A DNA stretch of 64,000 nt from a virus. Shown here one piece after another: positions 1 through 7,875 of the stretch. Both the position numbers and the translations under genes were made by a program. The stretch is taken from the IMG/VR virus record IMGVR_UViG_3300032236_000971, positions 43,890-107,889 of that record; one strand, written 5' to 3'. The notes under the pieces are model-generated. The model was not told the DNA's origin. It saw only the letters and a program-made list of their open reading frames with translations, and searched no databases. Positions within the stretch are counted from its first letter, which is position 1. Every line of letters begins with the position of its first letter.

Positions 1-171
1 GGTGGTATTATGGAAATGAAGCAGACTATTGCTAATTTAGAAAAGTACCGTGATCTTGTAGAGTATATCAATAGCGACTATGTCGAGTTAAGTTACGAGA
101 AAGCGCAATGGCAACGTGATGATTGGCGCAAACGTTGTACTAAACTTATTATTGAGGATCATACTAAATGA
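1..171 (+). CDS. Small hypothetical protein, 5' end at the window edge
   Basis: An open frame enters from the window edge and stops at 169-171. The first in-frame ATG is at 10, giving about 53 residues, but the true start could lie upstream. The product is charged and probably helical. Its C-terminal part (W-R-K-R then L-I-I-E-D) resembles the C-terminal part of the 50-residue protein at 10859-11011, so the two may be paralogues. The stop overlaps the ATG of the next gene (ATGA), which suggests translational coupling. Function unknown. Confidence 0.6.
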   Translation, partial: GGIMEMKQTIANLEKYRDLVEYINSDYVELSYEKAQWQRDDWRKRCTKLIIEDHTK

Positions 172-449
172 CTGGGTATCAATCAAAGAAGTTGATGGCT
201 GAAATGCGATTTGAAAACGAAGATCCTAATATGTTCTACAACCTACGTCACCTGAAGCAGTTTCAGGAACGTACCAACTCGGACAAAACAAAATGGTTTT
301 GTTCTTGGGATAAAGAAAATATCATTATCTACGATAACAAAAACAATATCATTTGTAAGCTTGACGATATTGTTTTAGCCGAGTATATTACAAGCCTACA
401 TAATATGTCTATTAGAATGATCAAAGAAGTGGAATCAAAATATGAATAA
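168..449 (+). CDS. Hypothetical protein, 93 aa
   Basis: Complete small ORF with an ATG that overlaps the previous stop and an end that overlaps the thyX start at 442. It is rich in charged and aromatic residues, with no signal peptide, membrane segment or motif I recognise. The packing just ahead of thyX implies co-transcription with nucleotide-metabolism genes. Function unknown. Confidence 0.7.
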   Translation: MTGYQSKKLMAEMRFENEDPNMFYNLRHLKQFQERTNSDKTKWFCSWDKENIIIYDNKNNIICKLDDIVLAEYITSLHNMSIRMIKEVESKYE

Positions 450-1158
450 TGCTAAAATTATTGCTATCACACAACCATTGTTGCATAAAGGTGGTGATGT
501 TATCTATGACGAATCTGGATTTATTATTGGCGAGGCTGATGGACCAAAACTTACTGTAGATGAGTTTATTGCTTATGTTGCTCGTGTATCTAATCCATCA
601 AACCAAAACAACACATTGACTGCACCAAAGCTGCTTCGTTATCTAGCCAAGCATAAGCACTGGTCGCCATTTGAGATGGTCAATGTGGTTATGGAAATAA
701 ATACTACTAGAGACATTGGTCGTCAGATCCTTCGTCACCGTTCCTTTACCTTTCAGGAGTTTAGTCAGCGCTATGCGGATCCAACCAAAGATATGGGTTT
801 CGTCACTCGTGCCGCCCGTTTGCAAGATACAGCCAATCGCCAGAATTCCATCGAAACTACCGATGAAATACTACAGCAAAAGTGGACTGAGTATCAAGAC
901 TTCTTGTCGCAACACTCACAGCAAGTTTACCAGTGGGCTATCAATAACGGTATAGCAAAGGAGCAAGCACGTGCGGTATTACCTGAAGGACTTATTCTTA
1001 GCCGCATGTATATGGCTGGCAGTCTTCGCTCTTGGATTCATTATTGCCAACTGAGGTCTGGCGTTGAGACTCAGAAAGAGCATCGCGAGATTGCTATTGA
1101 TGCTTGGTATCAGATTATCGAGCATTTCCCATCTCTTAAAGATGCCCTCGATCTATAA
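442..1158 (+). CDS. thyX: FAD-dependent thymidylate synthase ThyX
   Basis: ThyX makes dTMP from dUMP using methylene-tetrahydrofolate and FAD, supplying precursors for phage DNA synthesis. The signature is RHRSFTFQEFSQRY near residues 98-111, which fits the RHRxxSxxxxSxR ThyX motif. A later block with EQARAVLP and a downstream R-S-W segment also fits the family, as does the length of 238 residues. It overlaps the preceding ORF by 8 bp. T4 itself uses the unrelated ThyA-type Td, so this is a flavin-dependent replacement, as in many marine and alphaproteobacterial T4-like phages. It probably works with the ribonucleotide reductase genes at 8580-12488. Confidence 0.95.
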   Translation: MNNAKIIAITQPLLHKGGDVIYDESGFIIGEADGPKLTVDEFIAYVARVSNPSNQNNTLTAPKLLRYLAKHKHWSPFEMVNVVMEINTTRDIGRQILRHRSFTFQEFSQRYADPTKDMGFVTRAARLQDTANRQNSIETTDEILQQKWTEYQDFLSQHSQQVYQWAINNGIAKEQARAVLPEGLILSRMYMAGSLRSWIHYCQLRSGVETQKEHREIAIDAWYQIIEHFPSLKDALDL

Positions 1159-1161
1159 ATA
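1154..1161 (+). promoter_or_regulatory. T4-type late promoter TATAAATA ahead of the curli operon
   Basis: A perfect TATAAATA octamer begins inside the last codons of thyX, 20 bp before the csgF start codon. In T4-type phages this octamer is read by polymerase carrying the gp55 sigma factor with the gp33 coactivator. Predicted initiation near 1167 leaves a short leader containing a GGAG ribosome-binding site. It implies that the curli genes are expressed with the virion and lysis genes. Confidence 0.7.
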
Positions 1162-1181
1162 GCGGGTAATGGAGATTAAAG

Positions 1182-1619
1182 ATGAAGAAATTAGCGTTTA
1201 TACTATGCCTAATTTCTTCTGCTTCTTTTGCTACTGAAGTTCAATTTGGGTTTAAGAGTCCGTCGTTTAACGGTAATGGTTACTCTTCTCATGTACTTAC
1301 TATTGAGAATCTCGAAGCAACAAGAAAACAGAAGATATTAGACGACGCAAAGGCAGCGGCTGAGAAGGCAGCTTCCGATGCTAAGAACACGAACCTTGCT
1401 AAGTTTTTAAACAACTTAGAGAGCCGTATTTACGCTACTATTTCTCAGAACATTGCTTCAGAGCTATTTAAGTCTGGTGGAGCTACTACGGGAGCGTTTG
1501 ATATTCAGGGTAATCATTTACAGTGGGTATCAGACGGTTCAACTATAACATTAAACATTACAGATCCGGGTGGAAGTGTGACGCAGGTGGTTGTTCCTTA
1601 TGGGAGTTTAGCATGGTAA
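1182..1619 (+). CDS. csgF: Curli assembly protein CsgF
   Basis: CsgF is a periplasmic/outer-surface partner that plugs into the CsgG pore and couples secretion to nucleation of curli fibres. The protein has 145 residues, with a cleavable signal peptide (MKKLAFILCLISSASFA). The mature N-terminus QFGFKSPSFNGNG matches the FQFRNPNFGGNP segment that inserts into the CsgG channel. The C-terminal LNITDPGG strand matches the LNVTDRKTG region of E. coli CsgF. The middle is a long Ala/Lys-rich helix, more charged than in E. coli. It is the first gene of the late operon and its end overlaps the csgG start. Confidence 0.88.
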   Translation: MKKLAFILCLISSASFATEVQFGFKSPSFNGNGYSSHVLTIENLEATRKQKILDDAKAAAEKAASDAKNTNLAKFLNNLESRIYATISQNIASELFKSGGATTGAFDIQGNHLQWVSDGSTITLNITDPGGSVTQVVVPYGSLAW

Positions 1620-2422
1620 AGTATGCGGCATTAGCATTAGCATTGTTACTTGGTGGGTGCACGGGTAAGCAGGTAACTCAGGCTGAGATTGAAAAGCAGA
1701 TTGACGAGCCAGAGATCATTACGCACAAGCGTTTTAATGAGATAGTAAACATCACCCCTCCAGCCGAAGATCCTATTCCTATTGCTGTTTATCGCTTTCA
1801 GGATCTAACAGGTCAACGTAAGCCTAATAATAATTATGCTTCACTTAGCTCGGCAGTAACACAGGGCGCTGAAGTATTCCTTATTAAGGCATTAAAGGAT
1901 GCAGGTAACGGTAAGTGGTTCCTTCCAGTTGAGCGTGTAGGACTTGAAAACCTAGTAAAGGAACGTCAGCTTATCCGTTCACAAAGAGAAACATATGAAA
2001 AGGATCAGGCAAAGCCTCTAGTTCCTTTAATTGTAGCAGGGAGTATGATTGATGGCGGTATTGTGGGATATGATACTGATATTGGGACTGGTGGTATTGG
2101 CGCTCGTTTTCTTGGTATTGGAGCCGATCAACAGTATAGAAAAGACGAAATCACGGTCATGGTCCGATTGATATCTGTAAATACAGGTGAAATACTACTA
2201 TCTACAGGGGCTACTAAAACAATTTATTCTACTGGTACTAATTTAAATGTATTGAAGTTTGTTGATGCTGGTACTAAGTCAGTAGAGTTTGAAGCTGGTT
2301 CGTCTATTAATGAACCTACTACCTATGCTGTAAGAATTGCTATTGAAGCAGCGATTGTTGATATGATTAAAGAGGGCGCAAAGAAGAAAATATGGTCGTT
2401 TAAAAAGGAAAAAAAGAAATGA
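1613..2422 (+). CDS. csgG: Curli secretion channel lipoprotein CsgG
   Basis: CsgG forms the nonameric outer-membrane pore of type VIII secretion, through which curlin subunits leave the periplasm. I start at 1613, not at an earlier in-frame codon, because this gives a lipoprotein signal peptide with lipobox LLGGC and Cys16. Family blocks follow: VYRFQDLTGQ, ALKDAGNGKWFLPVER, NLVKERQLIRS, GGIVGYDTDIGTGGIGARFLGIGAD, VNTGEIL and the C-terminal NEP...AIE. At 269 residues it matches family length. The constriction loop differs from E. coli (Y/N/F positions read as N/S/L by my alignment). The C-terminus is lysine-rich. It overlaps csgF by 7 bp and the next gene by 4 bp. Confidence 0.95.
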   Translation: MVKYAALALALLLGGCTGKQVTQAEIEKQIDEPEIITHKRFNEIVNITPPAEDPIPIAVYRFQDLTGQRKPNNNYASLSSAVTQGAEVFLIKALKDAGNGKWFLPVERVGLENLVKERQLIRSQRETYEKDQAKPLVPLIVAGSMIDGGIVGYDTDIGTGGIGARFLGIGADQQYRKDEITVMVRLISVNTGEILLSTGATKTIYSTGTNLNVLKFVDAGTKSVEFEAGSSINEPTTYAVRIAIEAAIVDMIKEGAKKKIWSFKKEKKK

Positions 2423-3096
2423 AACTAGTAGCAAGGATGATCGCGTTTTTGACATTCTTGGTTATGATTCAGTATGCGCATGCGGGAAGTAATAATAGTA
2501 TCTATATTGATCAAATTGGTGATGGTTCTAATATAACTTTGACGCAAACTGGTAGTGGAAACGGAATCGGTTCATCATCAAATCGATCTTCGTTTAATGG
2601 CAATAACTTAACGGTAACAGTATCTCAAATAGGTAATCAAAATAACCAACTAATCAACGTGGTTGGTGATGGTGTAACATTGAATTCAACTATCACTGGA
2701 AATACGAACCAGGTTGATATTGATTGTACATCTTGTACGGCTTCGTCTATAACTAGTTCGGTAACAGGTAGCAGTAACCTTGTTACTATAACTAATGAGA
2801 ATTTAAACAATACAGCTTTAACAATTGAATCTGATAATAACACTGTAACATTAACTAATAATTCCACAGCGGTTGCTGGCGTGAATAATGTCATCAATAT
2901 CTCTGGGGGTAACGGTAACCAATTGATTTTAAGTCAGACTGGTCCAGCTGGCGCTCTTGGTCACAAAGTTGATTTAGCAGTAACTGGTGCACTTAATAAT
3001 GTTCAAATAGGACAAGGTGGATCAGTTGACTCAGTCGTTAATAGTACGATCACTGGCTCTAGCAACACTCTTATTATTAAGTCTAACCACAACTAA
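2419..3096 (+). CDS. Curlin-repeat secreted protein (CsgA/CsgB-like)
   Basis: A predicted amyloid subunit for the adjacent CsgG channel. The 225-residue protein has a signal peptide ending near AHA. A Ser/Thr/Asn/Gln-rich body follows, with repeats of curlin type such as IDQIGDGSNITLTQTG, VSQIGNQNN and LSQTGPAG, in which Q-x-G-x-x-N alternates with beta-prone residues. A Cys pair (DCTSC) sits near the middle, which is unusual for curlin. The repeats are looser than in E. coli CsgA. Its ATG overlaps the csgG stop, and its last 80 bp overlap the fecR-like gene in another frame. Whether it is the major subunit or the nucleator cannot be told. Confidence 0.85.
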   Translation: MKLVARMIAFLTFLVMIQYAHAGSNNSIYIDQIGDGSNITLTQTGSGNGIGSSSNRSSFNGNNLTVTVSQIGNQNNQLINVVGDGVTLNSTITGNTNQVDIDCTSCTASSITSSVTGSSNLVTITNENLNNTALTIESDNNTVTLTNNSTAVAGVNNVINISGGNGNQLILSQTGPAGALGHKVDLAVTGALNNVQIGQGGSVDSVVNSTITGSSNTLIIKSNHN

Positions 3097-4132
3097 CGCT
3101 GAGGTTGGCAAGGTCACAGAGCAATCTGGACCTACTGAAATACGCAGAGATAAGAATTCTTTACCTAGCTCTATCTCTTCTGAGGTGGAGATGAACGACG
3201 TTATAACTACAGCTAATGCAAAAGCTGGTATTACGTTTAAAGACGATACAAAGGTACAGATAACCGAGCAGAGTAAACTTGTTATTGATACGTTTGTTTA
3301 TGATGGTGAAAAGAAAACGGGTAAGCTCGGTATAAAAATGGCGCTTGGCACTATTAAGTACGCCAGTGGCCAAATAGCAAAGAATGATCCAACTCAGGTT
3401 ATGGTTGAAACGCCAACAGCAACGATTGGTGTAAGAGGCACAGATTTTTCAGGAACTGTAGATGAAACAGGAAGATCAACTATTATATTGCTACCTTCTT
3501 GCCCAAGCGGCTGGAAGAATATTGATCGCGATTGTGTCACTGGGAATATTAGCGTTACTACTATCATGGGTACTGTCTGGTTAACTAAACCGTTTGAGTC
3601 AGTTACAGTTAATACAACTATCGCTCAACCTAAGTCAGCTATACTAAATCTTAGTTTAGATCAAATCAATAATATGCTGATCGTTACGCCGCCTAAAGAA
3701 GTAAGGGAAGAAAGAACTAGAACACAAACTAAAGCATTTAACTTCCTCGATCAAAACTTTCTTGATAAAGATTTATTAAAATATGATGGCCTTGATAATA
3801 ATGCGTTGGATAAACCGAATGTATTAGATAGAAACGCATTAGATAGTGATTACCTAATGAACGCATTAGACGTTATAGCTAATCAGTTTCTTAGTAACGA
3901 GCTTGATCAATATAACGCACTGCTGCCTAAATACGATAAATCAACTGGTTTGAAATTTACTGTTGATAGTGAAGTTTTAAATTTATATCGTGAAACAGTA
4001 AGTAACTACTATGATATCAATTTAAATATCTATAGAAGTTTAACACTGAATCTTACTCAAGATAATTTGACAATTAAACAATTAGTAAATGGACCTGGTA
4101 CTACTACGATAACAATAAAGCAGGGCAACTGA
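3017..4132 (+). CDS. FecR-domain secreted protein
   Basis: FecR domains are periplasmic or surface sensory/structural modules. The GTG start at 3017 lies 80 bp inside the curlin gene. I accept it because only the segment from here supplies a signal peptide (LALATLLLLSLTTTNAEVG). A TTG at 3026 is an alternative. Residues about 30-200 show the FecR fold: VGKVTEQSGPTEIRR, SSEVEMNDVITTANAKAGITFKDDTKVQI, then MALGTIKYASG and the hallmark VETPTATIGVRGTDF. An insert holds two Cys, possibly a disulfide. After about residue 230 come Asp/Asn/Leu-rich approximate repeats (LDQNFLDKD, ALDKPNVLDRNALD) of unknown role. It is encoded directly before a second curlin-like gene and a CHASE2 cyclase. Confidence 0.85.
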   Translation: MDQLTQSLIVRSLALATLLLLSLTTTNAEVGKVTEQSGPTEIRRDKNSLPSSISSEVEMNDVITTANAKAGITFKDDTKVQITEQSKLVIDTFVYDGEKKTGKLGIKMALGTIKYASGQIAKNDPTQVMVETPTATIGVRGTDFSGTVDETGRSTIILLPSCPSGWKNIDRDCVTGNISVTTIMGTVWLTKPFESVTVNTTIAQPKSAILNLSLDQINNMLIVTPPKEVREERTRTQTKAFNFLDQNFLDKDLLKYDGLDNNALDKPNVLDRNALDSDYLMNALDVIANQFLSNELDQYNALLPKYDKSTGLKFTVDSEVLNLYRETVSNYYDINLNIYRSLTLNLTQDNLTIKQLVNGPGTTTITIKQGN

Positions 4133-4395
4133 TGAAAACATTACTCGCACTTCTATTAATGACAACACCTGCTTTCTCGCAGACAGTAAATAATGCAACC
4201 GTGAATTTACAAGGAGCTAATCAAAGTGTTAGTATTACTCAGTTTGGCAGTGATAAATCTGCTACCGTTACTTTTAATGGGTATGGGCTTAATGCAATTA
4301 TCAGTCAATCGGGTTCTAATCCTCAGTCTTTTTCTTTATCTGTTACTTGTACTAGCTCTTGTCCTACTTCACCTTACATCATTAACCAATACTGA
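4132..4395 (+). CDS. Short curlin-like secreted protein
   Basis: An 87-residue protein with signal peptide MKTLLALLLMTTPAFSQ and about two curlin-type repeats (NQSVSITQFGSDKSATVTF, NAIISQSGSN). A Cys pair (CTSSC) near the C-terminus resembles the DCTSC pair in the larger curlin protein. Its small size suggests a nucleator (CsgB-like) or capping subunit, which is inference. It overlaps the FecR gene by one base and the cyclase gene by one base (TGATG), so all are probably translationally coupled. Confidence 0.75.
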   Translation: MKTLLALLLMTTPAFSQTVNNATVNLQGANQSVSITQFGSDKSATVTFNGYGLNAIISQSGSNPQSFSLSVTCTSSCPTSPYIINQY

Positions 4396-6452
4396 TGGAA
4401 ACGCTAGGCAAATATCTTACAAGCACATGGGCAGCTGCTATCAGCGCCTGTCTCCTGTTGATATTGTATGTAATCAATCCAAGCTTCATCCAAACACTAC
4501 AATTGAAGACATTCGATTACCTGATAACTTCGCTTGACAAAAAGCAATCAGAAGAGATTGTAATTGTTAACTTTGGCGAAAAGTCAGTAAAGCAATTTGG
4601 TCAGTGGCCATTTGATCGCCGAGATATTGCTAAGACAATTGAAAAGCTTAAAGAACACGAAGCAGCCGTTATAGTTGCTCCTATATTATTTTCTGAAAAA
4701 GACAGAGCAGGTGGTGATGATGAATTGGCTAATAGTCTCGGAGGTGTTGTTATTGCTCAAACACCTACTACGCAAAATGTTCCACCTGACGCTGTACGTC
4801 GTGGGTTTGCTGCTATTGGTCCTGTTGATCCTATCAGCTATGTCTATCGTTGGAATGGTGGATTACGCCCTATTAATAAGCTGGCAGAATCTGCTGAAGG
4901 AGTCGGCGTTCTCGCCACTATCCCTGAAATCGATGGCGTTGTCCGTCGTGTCCCTCTACTTGTTAATATTGCAGGTAATCTTTATCCATCATTACCTCTT
5001 GAAACCCTTCGTGTCGCTGCTGGTGATCCTTCCTATCAAATTAAAACAGGTGATGCTGGGCTTGAGTTTGTGCGCATACCTGCTTTTCCTGCTGTTCCTG
5101 TCGACGAAAGAGGGCGTGTTTGGGCAACATGGAATACAAAGTTCGAAGAGGTAGAAGCAACGGAAATTGATGACAGAGTCAAAGGTAAGATAGTAGTTCT
5201 TGGCTTGACTATTGAAGGCGTTGGCGGTATAATCAGTACTGCAATGGGTGAAAAATGGGCGCATTCGATACAGGCTAGTACGCTTCAAACACTTATTGAT
5301 GGAACTTCTATTTCTCGCCTATCCGTAGCAAGGCTATTAGAAGGAATACTAATACTAGGAATACTGCTCCTATTTCTGTATAGCGTTCCAAAAGTGTCTG
5401 TAAAGATGACAGTTCCATTTTATGCTCTCTTTATTGCGAGTATATCTTATGGCTCGTATTATTTATTTCAAACCCAGCTTCAGCTGTGGGATCCTAGCTA
5501 TCTAATTCTATCTGGATCAATACTATTTGCTCACCTAATATTCAATAACTTTGCTCGTGAGTTTAGATTAAAGCAACAGATCAAGAAGCAATTTGGTACA
5601 TACTTATCGCCAGCATTAGTTGAAAAACTTCAAAAGAACCCTGAATTACTTAAATTGGGAGGAGAGACCCGTGAGTTATCGATCATGTTCACAGACGTTC
5701 GCGGCTTTACTAATATTAGTGAGCATTATGGAGCTGACGTACAAGGTCTTACTCAAATAATGAATCGCTATATGACAGCGATGACTGCTAAGATTATTCA
5801 GAACGAGGGCACACTAGATAAGTATATCGGTGACGCTCAGATGGCATTTTGGAATGCGCCACTTGATGATAAAGAACACGCTAAACATGCAGTTAAAACA
5901 GCATTGGAGATGTTAGATGACCTCAAAAGATTTAACACCGAGATTTTGGCTGAAGGTATCCCTGCCTTTGGTATGGGTCTTGGCATTAATACAGGTAGTG
6001 TCGTTGTGGGGAACATGGGATCTTCTCAGCGTTTTGATTACACCTGTCTTGGCGATTCTGTTAACCTGGCAAGTCGTTTGGAAGGACAATCAAAACCATA
6101 CCATGTGAAAATGGTTATTGGTCCTGAAACATATGAGTATGTTAAGGATGAATATCTATGCTTAGAGCTTGATTGTCTCGCTGTTAAGGGTAAGGCAATA
6201 GGTGTTAAAATATACACTATTGTTAATAAGAATGGTTTGAATATTGCAGCTTCGCGTTCGCATGCACAGTTTTTAGAATACTATCGTCAGATGGCATGGG
6301 GTAAAGCTCTTGAGTATATTCCTTACATAGAAAGAGCTTTTGAAGGTGAAATGAAAGAATACTATAAGATGATGGCTGAACGTATTGAAGAGTATAAAGT
6401 TAATCCGTTACCAAAAGATTGGGATGGCGTATATAGGACAAACTCAAAATGA
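4395..6452 (+). CDS. CHASE2-domain class III adenylate cyclase, membrane bound
   Basis: It should convert ATP to cAMP under control of an extracytoplasmic sensor. The 685-residue protein has an N-terminal membrane helix (about 13-33), a CHASE2 sensor (about 35-290, including FDYLITSLDKKQSEEIVIV and WPFDRRDIAKTIEKL), three membrane helices (about 308-385) and a cytoplasmic cyclase domain (about 420-600). Catalytic residues appear intact: metal Asp in FTDVRGFT, Lys and the second metal Asp in DKYIGD, and the substrate Thr plus transition-state Asn and Arg in FDYTCLGDSVNLASRLEG. FecR-CHASE2-cyclase neighbours are known in bacterial genomes. Here the pair follows curli genes in a phage. Confidence 0.93.
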   Translation: METLGKYLTSTWAAAISACLLLILYVINPSFIQTLQLKTFDYLITSLDKKQSEEIVIVNFGEKSVKQFGQWPFDRRDIAKTIEKLKEHEAAVIVAPILFSEKDRAGGDDELANSLGGVVIAQTPTTQNVPPDAVRRGFAAIGPVDPISYVYRWNGGLRPINKLAESAEGVGVLATIPEIDGVVRRVPLLVNIAGNLYPSLPLETLRVAAGDPSYQIKTGDAGLEFVRIPAFPAVPVDERGRVWATWNTKFEEVEATEIDDRVKGKIVVLGLTIEGVGGIISTAMGEKWAHSIQASTLQTLIDGTSISRLSVARLLEGILILGILLLFLYSVPKVSVKMTVPFYALFIASISYGSYYLFQTQLQLWDPSYLILSGSILFAHLIFNNFAREFRLKQQIKKQFGTYLSPALVEKLQKNPELLKLGGETRELSIMFTDVRGFTNISEHYGADVQGLTQIMNRYMTAMTAKIIQNEGTLDKYIGDAQMAFWNAPLDDKEHAKHAVKTALEMLDDLKRFNTEILAEGIPAFGMGLGINTGSVVVGNMGSSQRFDYTCLGDSVNLASRLEGQSKPYHVKMVIGPETYEYVKDEYLCLELDCLAVKGKAIGVKIYTIVNKNGLNIAASRSHAQFLEYYRQMAWGKALEYIPYIERAFEGEMKEYYKMMAERIEEYKVNPLPKDWDGVYRTNSK

Positions 6453-7150
6453 TTTCATTTGTAATACCTTGCTATAACGAAGAAGCACATATTAAAGATT
6501 GTATTCGCTCTATCAGAAAACATATATGGTATATACCTTATGAAATTATTGTAGTTGATAATAACTGTACAGATAGAACTGCTGAAATTGCGGAAGAAGA
6601 GCTTGCGAAAGTTGTTAAAGAAACACGTAAGGGTGTTGTATTTGCAAGACAAGCTGGTTACGAAGCTGCAACTGGTTGGCTGATTGCTAATATCGATGCT
6701 GATTCTAAGATAACCGATGGATGGGTTTGGGAAGCAATGAGTATGTTATCAAACCATGATACTGTCGCAGTAACTGGTCCATTAGAATACGAAGGTGCTG
6801 GTTTAGGTTTACGTATAATGACGAAGCTGTATTACCTGCTTGCTAAGTTTAGTAACGATCATATTGGCGTGTTTCTTCAAGGAGGCAACTGCATGATCAA
6901 GAAGAAAGCTTTAGATGAAGTTGGTGGTTACGATGGTACTATTATTTTCTACGGCGAAGATACGATGACTGCAAAACGCATACAGCACCTCGGTAAAGTT
7001 GTATTCAATATGTATATGGTAACAACAACGTCACCAAGAAGGCTTAAAGAGCAAGGCGTCATAAAAACTACATGGTTATATCTTACTAATTATTTTTCTG
7101 TGACTTTCAAAAATAAATCTACAACTAACGACTATAAGGATTTTAGATGA
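6449..7150 (+). CDS. Family 2 glycosyltransferase
   Basis: Transfers a sugar from a nucleotide-sugar donor to an unknown acceptor. The 233-residue protein has a GT-A fold start (MISFVIPCYNEEAHIKDCI), VDNNCTDRT, the metal-binding DAD motif (NIDADSK, about residue 83) and a downstream GGNCMIKKKAL...GGYD...GEDTMTAKRI region with the ED pair typical of GT2 acceptor sites. It overlaps the cyclase by 4 bp and the phosphoesterase by 4 bp. There is no clear membrane anchor. It may decorate surface glycans or the exported fibre; that is inference. Confidence 0.88.
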   Translation: MISFVIPCYNEEAHIKDCIRSIRKHIWYIPYEIIVVDNNCTDRTAEIAEEELAKVVKETRKGVVFARQAGYEAATGWLIANIDADSKITDGWVWEAMSMLSNHDTVAVTGPLEYEGAGLGLRIMTKLYYLLAKFSNDHIGVFLQGGNCMIKKKALDEVGGYDGTIIFYGEDTMTAKRIQHLGKVVFNMYMVTTTSPRRLKEQGVIKTTWLYLTNYFSVTFKNKSTTNDYKDFR

Positions 7151-7875
7151 AGTCATACAAAACAGTATTCATATCAGATTTACATCTGGGTACAAAAATG
7201 AGTCAAGCAAATAAGCTGCTTGATTTTATGAAAACATTCGAATGTGAAAAGATATATCTAGTAGGCGATATTGTTGATTGTTGGGCTATGTCAAGAAAAA
7301 TGATATGGTCTCAATTTCATAATGACGTAATTCAAAAGCTACTCCGTAGAGCTAGAAAAGGTACTGAAATTGTTTATATTCCCGGAAATCACGATGACGT
7401 TATGCGCAACTATTGTGATAACGAATTTGGTCATATTATCATGGTTAGGGAAGCCGTACATGTGGGAGTCGATGGCAGGATATATCTTGTTACTCATGGT
7501 GATCAGTTTGATGTTGTAATTCGTAATGCCGAATGGCTTGCTCACCTTGGCGGCTGGGCATATGACCTTAGTATAAACATGAGTCGTTTCATCAATAAAA
7601 TTAGGACCGTGTTTGGTTTAAAATACTGGTCATTGTCAGCTTATCTAAAGAACACAGTAAAAGAATCTGTAAACTTTATCGGTAATTATGAAGAAACACT
7701 ATCGAAGTATGTGAAAGGTAAGAAGCTAGATGGAATTATATGCGGTCATATTCATCATGCTAACATTCGTGATATTGGCGGTATTAGATATATGAACTGC
7801 GGCGATTGGGTAGAGTCATGTACCGCCTTAGTAGAAAACCATGACGGTACATTTGAAATAGTTAAGTGGGTATAA
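7147..7875 (+). CDS. LpxH-like calcineurin-type metallophosphoesterase
   Basis: A binuclear-metal phosphoesterase of the UDP-2,3-diacylglucosamine pyrophosphatase type. All five metal-binding blocks are visible: SDLHLG (residues 10-15), GDIVDCW, GNHDD, THGDQFD and CGHIHHA. At 242 residues it is of usual length. This group often sits beside glycosyltransferases in alphaproteobacteria, so a role in lipid or surface-polysaccharide modification is likely, but the substrate is not shown by sequence. It is the last gene of the operon. Its stop codon abuts the stop of the convergent minus-strand gene with no room for a terminator. Confidence 0.88.
   Translation: MKSYKTVFISDLHLGTKMSQANKLLDFMKTFECEKIYLVGDIVDCWAMSRKMIWSQFHNDVIQKLLRRARKGTEIVYIPGNHDDVMRNYCDNEFGHIIMVREAVHVGVDGRIYLVTHGDQFDVVIRNAEWLAHLGGWAYDLSINMSRFINKIRTVFGLKYWSLSAYLKNTVKESVNFIGNYEETLSKYVKGKKLDGIICGHIHHANIRDIGGIRYMNCGDWVESCTALVENHDGTFEIVKWV

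Noticed and set aside
2637-2897. Minus-strand open frame opposite the curlin gene
   Set aside because: Antisense of repetitive Asn/Thr codons; no independent support.
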